A stretch of DNA of 64,000 nt from Tetmemena sp. SeJ-2015 (lineage: Eukaryota; Ciliophora; Spirotrichea; Sporadotrichida; Oxytrichidae). The stretch is from assembly GCA_027382625.1 (NCBI GenBank), contig JAJKFJ010022115.1:50681-114680 (forward strand), read 5' to 3'. The notes under the pieces are model-generated. The model was not told the DNA's origin. It searched no databases and saw nothing but the letters and a program-made list of their open reading frames with translations. Within the stretch, counting starts at the first letter, position 1, and every line of letters begins with the position of its first letter. Below, one piece after another: positions 13,127 through 24,993 of the stretch. A program made the position numbers and the translations under genes.

Positions 13127-13592
13127 ATGAACTCAACTCAGAAACGCACGGGCTAACTCAAGACACATAAATTTGCCAACACTGATTCGAGACTTTACCA
13201 ACAGAGAAGTCAAACTGCCTCCTCCTCCAAGGCTATGGGTAAGATACTCATCTAACCCTGATTCTTGCTCTAAATGGACTACATACTATCATTATGGAAG
13301 TTTGTTTGGAAGTTATGGGATTCTTAAAATTTAATGGGTTAAAACAATTATAGGACTGACTGATGATATGATGGCTCAAATTGAGAAGGACCCCGATCTT
13401 CAGTGTTTATTAAAGCTGCACTAAACTGTGCAAAAAGTGAAGTCCACTAACAACGAAAACATTTCATTTTATAACAGTGTCAAGATCAAGGAGCTGAGGG
13501 AGCTGTTCACTGATCTCAACGAGAAGATTCAAGTCGTTTTCAAGGAACAGAGCAACACTAGTTCTTTTAACTCTATAAAGTTCAATCAATGA
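13127..13592 (+). CDS. Small coiled-coil protein
   Basis: Two exons (intron 13239-13353, 115 nt, GT-AG, phase 1) give about 116 residues, ending at TGA 13590-13592. The N-terminus is basic and Ser/Gln-rich (MNSTQKRTGQLKTHKF). The rest is an amphipathic helix (DLQCLLKLHQTVQKVKSTNN; IKELRELFTDLNEKIQVVFK). It lies head-to-head with the F-BAR gene, 76 bp apart. No family recognised. Confidence 0.6.
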
Positions 13593-13938
13593 GATATTGA
13601 TTTATAGTGAGTGGAGCCTCCCTCGTAGATAAAAAGAAAGAGGACATGAAGAAAACTAAATGAGTTAGCGTGTACTCTATGAAAAAGAGGCCACTATCTC
13701 TATAAGCATAATCCAAGTTAATTCTTATTCAAGAAATTCATCGAATTAAGGTTTTATTTGCCAATCACTCACAAATATTGCTTCTAAACATTGGGTAGAA
13801 AGCCGAAATAGATCTTAAATTATGCAAATACAGACATTTAGAAATTTCCATTTGCAGGGGACTGCCAGTATCAGTTTATTGCCTTCTCTTCTTCTCTCTT
13901 ATTATCTTATGTCATTCTTAAATGATGAAGTGTATCTC
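13593..13938. other. 3' convergent intergenic region
   Basis: About 345 bp between two convergent genes; short open stretches but no supported gene or RNA. Confidence 0.4.
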
Positions 13939-15545
13939 TCAGTTGATCTGTGACTCGTAGTCCTTGACGGAGCCATCGTAGTTGGTGACTCTCTTCTTTT
14001 CGTTGATCTCCTTCAGAGGGGCTTGTTGAGGAGGAACTCCTGCTTGTTCATCTTGGCTCTCACCTTGCCGTGCTTGTCGACCATCTGCCTCTGCAAGAAG
14101 TCGGCGTTCTCCTTGTTAATCTTGTTGATCTTCTCGTGAAGTCTTCTCTCCTCCTCAGTGTAAACTCAAACTTATCAGTGAGGACATAAAATCTATAATA
14201 GGAGACATGAGTATAGTTCCTGAGGTCTTGACCCCACATCACAGCCTGCTCGTCGTTGAGGGCCTTCTCCAAGCGCTCTCTGTGCTTCTTCTCGTCCATC
14301 TGCTTGGCAAGGAAATTACGCATCTGCTGCTGTTCGCTCTTCACCTTGTTGAAGCGGCGCTCATCTTCCATGCGCTCTCGCATCTCTTTCTCCATCTCAT
14401 AACGTCTAATCTTGTCCTCCTCGTCCTTTGCTCTCTCGTCCATGTTCTTAATGACTGTATCTGCCATGCGGTTCATGAACTCCTGAGCTCTCTTCTCTCT
14501 GGACTTGAACTCGTTGAGTCTATCCTGCTCCTGCTTCTCTAGCATCCTGGCGTATTCATTCTGCGCTCTGATGTCCTCAAGTCTCTCCTTTTCTCTCTCC
14601 CCATAAATAGCTCTCATTTTCAGTGAGCATTTTTTGGAGATATTCCTTCTCCTATCTTCACCATCAATTATTGCATCTATCTCTCTTGATCCATTTCACT
14701 CTGGAGTCTCTTCACAAGATCAATAATTAAATAATGCATAGAAGGTTATAATGCTGTTCTCTCTTTCTGTGCTTTTCCTCGTAGAGTTACTTGTCTCTGG
14801 ACTGCTTCTCCTGCATAATCTTACGCTTCATCTCGTGCTGCTTCTCGATCTCCCTCTCTTCAAGCAACTTAATGTGTTGCTCTTGCAGCTTCTCGTACAT
14901 TTTGCCCTCCTCCAATTCTCTAGTCTTGCGACCCTTCTTCTCATTCAACTGCTTCTCCAACTCCTGCCTAATCAGTCTCTTTCTCTCCTTATCTCTCAGA
15001 AGACATCATATCAATAGTAATGCAAGAGGGTGTTGAACTTCTGAATGGCAGTCCACTCATCATTATAGCTCAGAGTAAACTTCAGTCTTCTAGGCTTGAG
15101 AGGAAGTCATCGATAGAGAGTCAAATTATCTGCCTTGAACTGGTGCTTCTTGGTTCTTGGAAGTCTTGGAAATCTTACTGGCCCCAGACATTCTAGAGCT
15201 GGCAACTGACCTGGTTTCAATATCCATACCTGCACCTGCGGCAGCGCCTCCTCTCTGAGAGCCAGTGGTGCCAGGTCTGACAGAGCCAGCTCGGCGGCTT
15301 CCCTGAGAGTGAACAGATCTTCTGTCATCAAGCAAGTCTTGCTGCTTATTTCTGAGTTCGGCCTCCTTGAGAATTTTATCGTCTAGTCGCTTCAAGTTCT
15401 CCTCTGTGAGGCGATCATTCTTCAAAAACTTATGCACCTCGTTATCGATGTACTTTGCAAGGGTGGGCTTGTCTCCGTACTTAACTTTGCACAAAAACTA
15501 TTAATTAATAAGTATGAGAGATCCCTTTTGTGATTGAGTAGCCAT
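13939..15545 (-). CDS. Trichohyalin-plectin-homology (TPH) ciliary coiled-coil protein
   Basis: ATG at 15545, TGA at 13939-13941. The N-terminus holds LAKYIDNEVHKFLKNDRL and a Ser/Arg/Gly-rich linker. Then comes a long, unbroken Glu/Arg/Lys helix (REKRAQEFMNRMADTVIKNM; ERLEKALNDEQAVMWGQDL), the pattern of TPH-domain axonemal proteins such as MNS1, CFAP45 and CFAP53, which line doublet microtubules. A 53-nt GT-AG intron interrupts after NYTH and joins to EERRLHEKINKI. Near 14030 the frame slips by one base between EFLLNKP and KEINEKKRVTNYDGS; an extra C in the CCCC run would repair it, so this looks like a sequence error. One or two further joins near 14640-14730 and 15000-15090 are unclear. 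GC content is higher than in its neighbours, typical of a well-expressed gene. Which TPH member it is cannot be told. Confidence 0.75.
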
Positions 15546-16044
15546 AATTGTTTATTGTTTGGAGTGACTGTTTCAAATAATAATTATGAAGAAATTAATT
15601 TATACGAGTATTTTATTTCAAAACTACTCGCGATCATGCAAACAAAGCATGAATTATAAACTTTTAGAAAGAAAATAATGCGAAATATTATCTTGTAAAC
15701 TAAACTCTAAGTATAGATATCAGGAAAGAGTATTCTGGTGAGATGAAGTTCGAGCAGTGAAGAGTCTGCTATTTCTGGAAGCTGGGCGTCTTTAGGTGAG
15801 AGTGTGTTATGCAGCACTCAACTAACATATTACATTTAAAGAAATGTTTCTGTTGATAGTAAGGATTTAAAAATAGCAAAGTGCTTAAAGAGCAATCGCT
15901 TAGACTCATTTGATAAGCCTCTCTTAACTATTTACCTTATAAATTCAATTAAAGGACAGACATAATTTAAATGAAACAGCGATATCCTAATTCTTTTATC
16001 CGAACAACTACTCTTTAGCATAGTCTCTCTTACAAATTTGTCTA
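15546..16044. other. Intergenic region
   Basis: About 500 bp of AT-rich DNA with no supported gene; a slightly richer patch at 15720-15830 has no tRNA-like folding I could confirm. Confidence 0.4.
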
Positions 16045-16676
16045 TCATTACCGGATCCAGCTTTCTTTGATTATGTTCCCTTTATAAAGTTTAACCTTCT
16101 TCCTATTCTTCTTATTGCTTAGTTTAGAGTGGATTCTTCTTTCAAATTATAATCCAATAAATTATTGACCATATGAATTAATTAAAAAAAAATAGTAAGT
16201 TTCAGAACTACGAAGAAGAACTAATTTGAATTCCATCTTTTTCTCTCTCAGCTGCAGTCTTAGCCTTTTATCTCTCATTGCTGAAATATTTGATTTTCCT
16301 ATCTTCTCTTTTCGAGCAGCATCTATCTCCAATTTTATATATACGAGTCACAGATCAACTTCTTGCTTAAATTGCTCCTTGTCCTCAACTCTCTTTCATC
16401 TAATGATTTTGTTGAGTTTTAATTAAACAATAATATTCTCTCAGAAGAGCCTGTTTTTATTCTTCGTAATTAAATTATGCTCACTCATCTTCCTCATCAA
16501 TCTCAGAGTAATTAATCATCAAATATGTATCACGATAATTAAAGATAGATTTATAACTTAACTTTGAATTTGTTAATGAGGAGTCCCTTGAGCTGCTCCC
16601 TCTTTTAAATATCAAGCAGCCTTTCTCTTCTAGCCTCGCTCATCTGCGATTTTCCTGCGGAAACCAGAGATCCCAT
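16045..16676 (-). CDS. Small basic helical protein
   Basis: ATG at 16676 opens MGSLVSAGKSQMSEARRERL, followed by DIQKREQLKGLLINKFK, then after introns EDKEQFKQE, IDAARKEKIGKSNISAMRDK and RLRLQLREKKMEFK. The last block ends KLYKGNIIKESWIRQ at TGA 16045-16047. One 36-nt GT-AG intron (gttgat...ttggag) joins EQFKQE to IDAARK in phase; the two flanking introns are only approximate. The charge pattern suits a small microtubule-associated or ciliary protein, but no family is assigned. Confidence 0.45.
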
Positions 16677-16824
16677 AAATATTGATATAAATGATGGCAA
16701 TTACAGTAGATTTGCAGCACTCAAGTCAATTTAATGAGGATTTGCATTTTAAGGGCTCTATATGGCTTTCAGATTAAGATCTTCATCATAAACAGAGTAC
16801 ATTTTATGCTTTTGGTTTCTCTAT

Positions 16825-17577
16825 TCAATAAAATATAAAGAACTAATTTTAATCAAGTTTGACCATATCTAAGAATCGTATTTGCTCTTGCTTTGAAGAC
16901 GGTTTAGATTCTCTTGTTGTCATAGATCCTACCATTTCAAAAGCGTTGGTTCTATTCATTGTTTCTAAATTTGAACTCGCCACAGTTGAGGTCAGAAAGT
17001 TCTTGTAATCGTGAGTCAAATGAACACCCTTAAATACTAATTTTTCAAGGTGGCTTGAAGTTTTGGCGAAAGACTTTCTCTCTTTCATTTTCTGAAGTAT
17101 GGCATCTTTCAGTTAGTTCAAATCTTAAGAAGACTCCAAATCTCTACCAGTGATTTAGGTCTATAACTTGTCCATTTATTTAATATCTTTCTCTGAAATG
17201 TTTGATTAAATATCTCTAAGGATTTTTGTAGACGTCTGTATTTGGGGAAGCTTGGAGAGTTCTTTGAAGATTTGAAAGTTAGACTTGGCTCTTGCAGTGC
17301 CACTCCCTTTTTATAATTCAGGTTATCTTTTGGGTTCTGAGTCTCTGTCAGTAAGGAGCAATCGTATTTGATAATGATTCTTCTTTGTGTATGATTGAAG
17401 GTTATTTGTCTATCTAAGCATTCGATGGTTCACATCGATAGCCACTTTGCTATTGAGCATTAGCTTAATTGCTTCACTCTATATTTTATTCCCAGAGTTG
17501 GCAAAATTTGCAGAGCTCACTCTTTAACCACTTGCCTGTTTGGCTTCTTAAATCTCAATTAAATGGAATTTATACAT
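16825..17577 (-). CDS. Coiled-coil protein, ~250 residues, single exon
   Basis: One uninterrupted frame from ATG 17577 (MYKFHLIEIQEAKQASGQRV) to TGA 16825-16827. It contains SEAIKLMLNSKVAIDV and IFKELSKLPQIQTSTKILRD, then a helical stretch KQMDKLQTQITGRDLESSQD before DAILQKMKERKSFAKTSSHL. An in-frame TGA lies just upstream of the ATG. The shorter frames at 17118-17303 overlap but are shadows. No family recognised. Confidence 0.6.
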
Positions 17578-17795
17578 ATCTCATAGCTCTTGCTGCTGTC
17601 TATCTTCCACAGATGAGCGAGAGAGCAAATTATTCTCTTTATCTTAGCGAGGTTACGATCATTTTCTTTGTAAACGATTTAGTAATTCCCTAATATAGTT
17701 AACATATATTTAAATATAGGTAATTGTAATTTATCTAAATTTCTCTTAATTTTTAGTAAATGCATTTTTAAATAAATGAGAAAAAAGAATATAAA

Positions 17796-18030
17796 ATGAA
17801 AAATTGCAATAAGAATCCAATGATTTCTTACTAAATAGATGAAGTGAGCTAATAGCAATTAACGCATGTCACAATGGAGTCATATATCCAATGATCTGAA
17901 TCCTTTAGTTTCCTCTCAAATTGTTTCTAAGTGAGTTCTCTAAAAATTTAAGCCAGAGGGAAAGGAATAGATGCCTTTGAAAGCTTCAATGTCAAACTTA
18001 AGTAGTACTATGGCAGATATATATTTTATA
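17796..18030 (+). CDS. Possible small gene
   Basis: ATG at 17796 opens MKNCNKNPMISYQIDEV and runs ~34 codons to TGA. Further open sequence (for example GIDAFESFNVKLKQYYG) could join through an intron near 17931. Weak: only length and residue mix support it. Confidence 0.2.
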
Positions 18031-18041
18031 ATAATCTTATT

Positions 18042-19227
18042 TCATAAACTACTATTTAGTTAATAGAAATCATCTTCAGCCTACTCATCATTCTAAACAT
18101 TTTGATAAGCTTAAGCTGTGAGGGAAAGGAGCTCTGCAAACTGTTGATAAAGATTTAGGACTTGCTTGATGATGAATTCATGATTCTCGTTGTTCCCACC
18201 CTTCAAATTTTTCTCACAAAAGGTGCAATTAACCATGTTCTTATCCTCAACGCTCTCTGAATCTGCGAGATTATGCTTACCTTGAAACTCAAGAGCTTTA
18301 GGATAAAAAAGCATAAAGGTAAGGATTAGCTTTGACCTCTTCATTCAAGCTTTTAACCTCTTTGAAGAGCTGCAGCCTTCTTTCTTCTGGAATTTGAATG
18401 TTTACTCTCTTGTCAAGAGCCACCTTATTTCTATATTGAGAGCCCTCCACGTGCAGGTTTGAGCAGCCCACTAGATACAGCTTGCTCTTTTTAACTTTGA
18501 AGTAAAAGGTTGCTTTGGATAGGACTATCTCACCTTGCGCAAGTTTGTCATATATCATGAAGCAAGCTTGCTCGATATCTTTTATAGTGTAAGCAGACAG
18601 CACCTTTTGTTGAGTTGAGAGTCCATAGGGGCCCTCATAGGTTACTGTTCTTTGATCAAGGGTGAGAGTTTCATCAGTTTGATTAAAGTTGTTCTCTCTC
18701 GATTCTATTAGCATAACGAAGGAGTCCATTCGCACTTTATTACGCAATTCTTCTCTCTCTAAACAGTTGGCACATATTCGATTAGCAGATCCAAATTCAA
18801 TTTATCCGCCTCAAAGATGAAATGTTCTAATAGTCTTTAAGAGTACAATAAATATTACTGAAGTCATTGATCGATACATGCCTCATTATCATATCAATTC
18901 TGTCTCTGTGCTCCGTGTAATAGAGAGCACTCGCAACTGGATAAGAGTTATGTCCTGCTTTCTTGTACTTCTTGAGCAAGGATTCATAGATAAACTTCTT
19001 AGTCAACTTTCGCTCATACTTTCTCATTATGCAGTTATCTTTAGAAGAAAAAAAGTAGGAGTAGGGCTTATTCACTCTTTATGAAAATTAAGAAGATAAA
19101 ATATTACTTGTAAATCACTATCTCAGGAATCCTGAAATTAAAGCGAAGCTGGCTCCGGTCTTTCCTTGATCCACAGTCTATAGACCAGCCATTCATATTC
19201 GTTTGTTATAACTTGCTCTATTTGCAT
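18042..19227 (-). CDS. Cys-containing protein, possible zinc-binding motifs
   Basis: ATG at 19227 opens MQIEQVITNEYEWLVYRLW; TGA at 18042-18044. The visible blocks are RKYERKLTKKFIYESLLKK, then ICANCLEREELRNKV, a well-formed middle block (TYEGPYGLSTQQKVLSAY; EIVLSKATFYFKVKKSKLYL) and a C-terminal NCTFCEKNLKGG. The CxxC pairs suggest metal binding, as in FYVE/RING-like fingers, but no complete finger is seen. An intron of 31 nt lies near 19082-19112. Three one-base frame changes remain (near 19160, 18800 and 18290). Confidence 0.45.
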
Positions 19228-19306
19228 TTTATTTTAATTTTTCTTCATAAGTTGCAAATTATATCATCATAAAATTATAAATGCATTAGAATTCTTATTG
19301 TATAAA

Positions 19307-20424
19307 TCAATACCTTTAAAAGCTATATTTTCCATGTCGCATCTTCTTGGAAGCGCTATTCTCAAAGTTATACCTTCTAGCTCTGTCTACTTAAAACTAA
19401 TAATCATTGCAAATCTTCTTGATCTACTCCTCCTCATATCGGGAAGAGTCAATGACTAACTGCTCCTGCATTTATTAATTACTAGAGTGATTGACTACAG
19501 ATTAATTTCTAAATTTCTCAGAAGATCTTAATCCTCCAGCTGTCTCAGGAGCAAAACTTTAATGATTTAAGGTGGACAGCTTTTGATTATGGGATTTTGA
19601 GAAAGTTCCATTTTAAATAGCCCTTTCAAGATCATTATATCTGGCTCCATTGGCAATATTCTGATTTGTAAATTAAGCTAGTGCTGTATTCGAGTTCAGA
19701 GTATGATTGTAAACTTTATTAGAAGTGATTTACCTTGTTGCTGAGGAAGATGAAGTCATGGTAGTAAGCTCACAATTCTACGATACTTATAGAGCATTAA
19801 GATTTTACTAGGCGCTAGAAAGCTCAGTGCTCCTCATTACAAAACTCTCAAGACCGTCCATATTTTCAACTAAAGGTTGTCCAATATTCTTGCTTTCAGA
19901 TATTCTGTGGCGTGACAGACGAGAAAGATTTCTCTTGTTCACTCTTTTAGTCTAATTCATTGAATTAAAAGTTAATTTCAGAATAAATATCGATTAAATA
20001 TCTAAGTTCCTTGCGAATCGATAATGGCGTTAACGAATGCCCTCTAAGAAAGGTTATCCTTTCTGGCTGATGGATCATTCTTTGGGGATAAAGTGAAATC
20101 ATTTATCAGATTGAGTATGCTTGGACTCTTCTCAGCCTTTGGTGCAGCAGAACTTTTTTCCTAAATTCTAAGCTTGTGCTCGTTAAACTACTAGAGATAA
20201 GGCTGCGGTCTTTTAGAAAGAGGTTACAAAAGCTTACTCTTCTTTGGAGGAATTTTTGTGAGAAATTATATAGGGTGAGTGTTGCAAGTATCAAACCTTT
20301 ATGGAGGGAACTGCTCCAAGACATGGCTTGTGATCTTTGTTAATTCTTAGCTCTTCCTTTGCTTTTCATTACTGGCGATCGATATTTAAACCTCAATTAG
20401 TTTCAATAATTTTGAATTGTACAT
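19307..20424 (-). CDS. Ser/Asn/Gln-rich protein
   Basis: ATG at 20424 (MYNSKLLKLIEVQISI), TGA at 19307-19309. An 83-nt GT-AG intron (19952-20034) joins DNLSQRAF to TKRVNKRNL in phase. About 345 residues, mostly polar (KSKLLQPLSKRPQPYLQQ; LNHQSFAPETAGGLRSSE), ending in a charged helix (EEEQIKKICNDYQFQVDRAR) and KKMRHGKYSF. No domain recognised. It may be the 3' part of the same gene as the upstream open block, because that block ends only ~20 bp into it. Confidence 0.5.
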
Positions 20425-21726
20425 TTCAAAGATTACTTAGAATGATGAGGACTAAACTTAGTTATCTTTTGAGTTTTAAGAAACTCAAGGATCTCTCTGT
20501 TTTATTTATCTGCTTGAGCTCTTAGCTTGCTTGCACTCTCTATGAGTTTAGTTCCTTGAAGCATCTAGGGTTTTGATTCCTACTAAGCGAAAACTGGTTG
20601 CTGAATTTACATGGTAGCAGCTTGAAGCTAAGAGTTAAAAATTAGCATTAAAAGTCTAACTTGTATTAGGGGTACATCTTTTCATACTTCTCATAAGAGT
20701 TTTATGATTTGAGTCTTGCGTGGTGCAAAATCTGATGAGCATACTAGAGTTGCTTTTAATTTTACTATACCTTCTAATTTTGTAAAGCCTAAAGTTGTCA
20801 ACTTTTGCCCTAAGCAAGGTTACTTGTATCAAAATGAGTAAGAGGCTAATCTGAATACTACAGAGATGTTAAATTACTGCAGACTCCCTCCAATATTTCT
20901 ATACTACCTTAAATAACTTATCTTAACATTTTTTAATTACCTTCGTCCATATCCTTGTTTAAAAATTAAAATGTGTTTGAAGTCTCAATCAGGTATTTGA
21001 TAGGTACATCAGAAGCAAAAGAGGAGAAATTGTCGAACTCTCTGCTCAATATAAACTTTTTCTATTTCTCTTGTCTCTCTAAAAATGAAAAAAAAATGTC
21101 CTTTTAACTTTATTAAAAAATGAAACTATTTGTTAAGACTTGTTAGTGACTGTATTTTAGAATCATGATTGCTAATTCTTTATTGCTTGGCCTGAGTTGT
21201 TCTAGTTTTGATTTGATCTTTGCTATTACTTGACAGTTTAAAGCTAAGCTTTACTTTCAGTCTAAGTTAATTTGCACATAGCTATCTGTGTATTGGGCTA
21301 TGGATTGCAGGGCATCAGTGTAAAAATTACTCTGCTAAGCTGGTTTAGCGGAGCATCTTCACCTCTCAAAATTATTAAAATTGTTCTGACTACTTTGATG
21401 TCTAGTGTCAGACTGATTATTCTATTTCTAGAATAGATACGAGTTGAAGTTGTATCTATCTTCTCTCTATTTTGATCTTTGACTAATCTAAAACAGTGAT
21501 CCACTTTGTTCTCCCTTTTTAGGATTTGCAGTTTACTCTCTTTCCTTATTATGTTTATCTTCATTTTCTTGATATTTGAGAAGGTAGTAGGGAAGTTAAG
21601 ACTTATCGAAGCGGAGCTTAATTCTTTGAGTAAGTAATCTTTGTTCGTCTTTGCAGTCAAAAATTTATGATAGCAGACTAAAAATAGCGAAAGATAAATC
21701 TTAATAAGAATAATGTATGACGACAC
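20403..21726 (-). CDS. Upstream coding block, probably 5' part of the preceding gene
   Basis: Opens at 21726 (MSSYIILIKIYLSLFLVC, a hydrophobic start) and runs through KQQQRSNQNQNNSGQ. Exon FDNFSSFASDVPIKYLIETS follows after an AG at about 21077. A 33-nt intron (gtaattaaa...) comes next, then blocks with SYEKYEKMYPQY and ESASKLRAQADKQNREILEF. Exon borders are uncertain and at least one frame change is unexplained. No family recognised. Confidence 0.35.
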
Positions 21727-21789
21727 TTTGCTGGTGGTGGTGATACATTAATAATAAAGAGAGAGCCTAATTACTAATTTATTTCCAAA

Positions 21790-22812
21790 ATGAATGAAGA
21801 CAGCAGTCAAGACATTACTACTATCTAAAAAGAGAAAGCGAATATAAAATAAGAACGGCATCGCTCTCAAGTCCTCAAGAATTCTAAGCTTACTAGAAAC
21901 AATAACTCAATAATCTTACAGATTTATTTATTTGTGTATCTCGAGAGAGTAATAGTTTGGCTCTAACAGAATAAATGACTTCTTCCAGCTTTAATGATTA
22001 GCAATACTTGATAAACTATGTGCAAAAGTTCATTTTTTTTTTTTTCAACCACCAGACTCAGGATTCCCAGAGCATTTTAAATTTCCTTTGTAAATTTTAA
22101 GAGCCTTGTTTCATTCTGGTTAATTAAGAGTGCCAAGTAATTTTAAACTCATGACTCCTTCAAAGGAAAAACCCGAAAACTTTTAAAATCAAGTTCTTCA
22201 CTAAGAGCCTTAAATAACATCCAAAATTGGCTTTAAAGGCAACTAAAAGCTGGAAGCTTTCCAATCTGGAATGGCAAATAAAAAATAGCACTACCAGGCC
22301 GAATAAATAGAAATCTATGACGATCTTGGGACAGCAGAGGAAGACAACTAAAGCGAATGTTAGGATGAATAAAAGAAAATTACTGCGAAGAGGATGAAAA
22401 TAGATAAGAGGGTGGTCAAATTAAAAATTGGAGAATCCTGATCTCTTTTACGAATTTCCATTTGTAAATAAAACTTATTTCAAGATGACTTAAGTGGGAT
22501 AGAGCTAGACAAAGTTGTAAAGACTAATCGTCTTTGATAATTACACCATGTTCTGAAACACCAATACAGAAATTCAACAAGTGTCCTCGCCTGATAAATA
22601 GAATAATTCGGTTCCCAAGCTTATAATAGTTTCAGCTTTCATGCAAGGGATCAAAAGCTATCTTGCAGCCACGAAGAAAATTAAAAATAGAGCACTATCA
22701 TAAATTTTTAAAAGGGAATCTGTAGATATTAAGGAAGGATATTTAGTTAGAAATTTTATTAAAAATTTGTACTGCACACAAATTAAATTATTCTTGAAAA
22801 TCATTCTCTGAT
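21790..22812 (+). CDS. Acidic/charged protein of unknown function
   Basis: ATG at 21790 (MNEDSSQDITTIQKEKANIK) after a short AT-rich leader. Clear coding blocks are SSSFNDQQYLINYVQK, MTPSKEKPENFQNQVLHQEP, IYDDLGTAEEDNQSECQDEQ with KKITAKRMKIDKRVVKLK, and NPDLFYEFPFVNKTYFKMTQ. A run of ~13 T at about 22030 lies in a probable intron. One in-frame TGA occurs at ~22555 inside otherwise open sequence; it may lie in an IES or be an error. It ends close to, or overlaps, the convergent EF-hand gene. Confidence 0.45.
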
Positions 22813-22829
22813 GGACTCAAAACCTTTGG

Positions 22830-24904
22830 GTGATTAAAATAGAATCCAACTATTTAAATTGTTGAAATAAAGATTTTTGAATTATAATTTATTGGTTTTG
22901 ACTGGATACTTTGAAAAGCAACTGCAAAATCTTCATCCATCATGTCTTTTTGATCTACTGATCTCGCCATGTCAGTTTTCACTTTCTCTGCACAAAGATG
23001 CATGAGAATTACCTTTCCAATAAGTCTCTGAGTCTCTAAGGAGAAAATGCTTTCATAGTCAGGTGATTCATAGTAGTACTCTGGTCTCTCAACCACCAAC
23101 TAAGAGTACTACGGTTTCGCAGACAGGAAAATCCTGCCGATATCTGTGAAGAGCAGTCTATCATCGTAGTCCTTATCAAAGGTTCTGATAAACATTTTAA
23201 TTAGGTCTCTTTAGAGATCCTTCTCAAAATGGTTTAAGTTTAAATAGGAGCAAATCCTCTCCAAGTCCCTATAGTCAATAAATCCTTTCCTCTCCAAATC
23301 TAAGAATCTAAACAGATCTCTTAAGTTAAAGTCCACCTTTAAGGCTAGCTCGCACTTTATCTTTTCAAGGGACACATCTAGCTCGTGAATTTTGCCTCTG
23401 CAGTTATCAAGAAGCTCATCCATTAAATTAAAATATTCTTGTCTTTTTTGCATTCTTAACCACTGCTCTAGCATTAATTTCACTCTCGTACTAAGAGAGC
23501 ATGGGATATTTCTTGTTTGCACTTTTCAAAGCTAACTCCAAATTTTGAGTAGAATTAACCGACATAAGTACTCTTCTAGACTCTGATCCCTTTAAAAGCT
23601 AAGTATTTTCAATAGACTGAGGTTTTAAATTAGCCTTTGAGGACCTGTTAGAAGGTAAAGCTGAACGATAAGATTTTAAAGTCTAATTGTCATCTGCAAA
23701 AGAGATCCTCTGACTTGGGCCCTTTGAGGTTCTAAGAGAAGGTTTTATTGATGACTTTAGATTTTAAGATCTATCTGGGGACTACAAATTGCTAAAATTT
23801 TTATACTTAGTCTATGCGTAAGGGTACTAAAGAGTGTCTGGGTTGGTATTCTTTCCCATGGAGTAATAGTTTTCCTTCATGGCAGAATTTTTCTTTCTCA
23901 AAGAGTGAGTCAGTCCTTTATCTATACTAGAATAAGATGCTAAATCTCCCAGATTCTTTTAAGATTCAGATTATTAAACTGGTTTTGGCTTAGGTTAGTT
24001 TTGGTAGAGCATCAAATATCTTGCCAGCTCCCCCATTGATATTGCATCATCATAATTCAAATCAAGCCTCTTAATAAACGCTATTATGTCGTCTTAAGTT
24101 GCATAGAACCCATTTCTCTTGAAAAATTATTCTAGGCCTTTTAAATCGATGTAGGCTGAGATGTCTGCTGTCTTCTAAGTCTACAAGTTCTTTCTGACTA
24201 AAGAATTCATAGTTGAGTCCATGTCAAAGTCATCTCTGGTGAGGAGCTATCTCACGCATCGCTTGAAGTCATTTTAATGATAAGATATCTCTCTAAATAG
24301 ATAATTATTAATTTCAAGAACTTACTTGTAGATGATCTCCCCCATTAAAACTACCATATGCTTATAGACTTCTTAGTTGAGTTGGACTTTTGTATCTGTG
24401 ATAGGTTTTAAGCTGACATACTCTCTCAAATCTAAGTCTGATCTTGGCAAAAAGCAGTGATTGAAGCTAAAATTTAAGTTAATCACCTAATATTATTTAC
24501 TTATGAATATCAAGGAAGCCCTTTTTCTCTCCATCGTAAAGTCTTATGAATAACTCCACATCCTCTATCTGCATTTGGTGCTCTTCTTCTTGTCTAAAAA
24601 ATGATGAGACATTTCAAATAATTACACAAAGAAATAGTAGAGATCATTAGAGTTGATTTCTTTCTTGTTTATGGAGTCGATGATTCTATAAGCTGCATAG
24701 GGCTCAAATTCATCTATCCTATTTAGCTGAAGTCTTAGCTTCTCAATCTCTTGTTCATGTTTGGAGAGGACTCATTACGAGATTCTTCAATCTTAGTTGA
24801 CTTGATAGTGACAACATTCTTAAAGAGGAAATTTGAGATGGGGTTACTTCTTTCCTTGCTTTGTAATTTATATTTGATTTAATTTAACAACTACTCTTAT
24901 CATC
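22830..24904 (-). CDS. EF-hand protein (ciliary/calcium-sensor type)
   Basis: Read from about 24904. After a variable N-terminus the sequence shows AAYRIIDSINKKEINSNDLY, then IRLYDGEKKGFLDIHNF, then YIDLKGLEQFFKRNGFYATQ and IAFIKRLDLNYDDAISMGEL. Near the C-terminus are FRFLDLERKGFIDYRDLERI and RTFDKDYDDRLLFTDIGRIF. These are repeated helix-loop-helix units of EF-hand type; several loops keep D/N at positions 1, 3 and 5 and glycine near position 6, others are degenerate. Short GT-AG introns separate exons (for example around 24290-24325, 24480-24515 and 24580-24615). The linker HMVVLMGEIIYKEISYHQ resembles EF-hand families abundant in ciliates. A calcium-responsive structural or sensor role is inferred. 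The exact 3' end is uncertain because it abuts the plus-strand neighbour. Confidence 0.7.
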
Positions 24905-24993
24905 ACCTCCAAAATGACTCCACCTCTACTCTTTATCTTAATTAAGGAGGAATAAGATTTCTGGATGCAAAATATGAGAGATTTAATAGCAGT

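Noticed and set aside
14160..14230. IES with pointer ACT in the TPH gene
   Set aside because: A GT-AG intron of the same length explains the gap equally well and is the simpler reading.
14207..15017. Leucine-rich, membrane-like plus-strand open frames
   Set aside because: They are antisense to the Glu/Lys/Arg-rich TPH coiled coil, whose reverse complement is Leu/Ser/Phe-rich.
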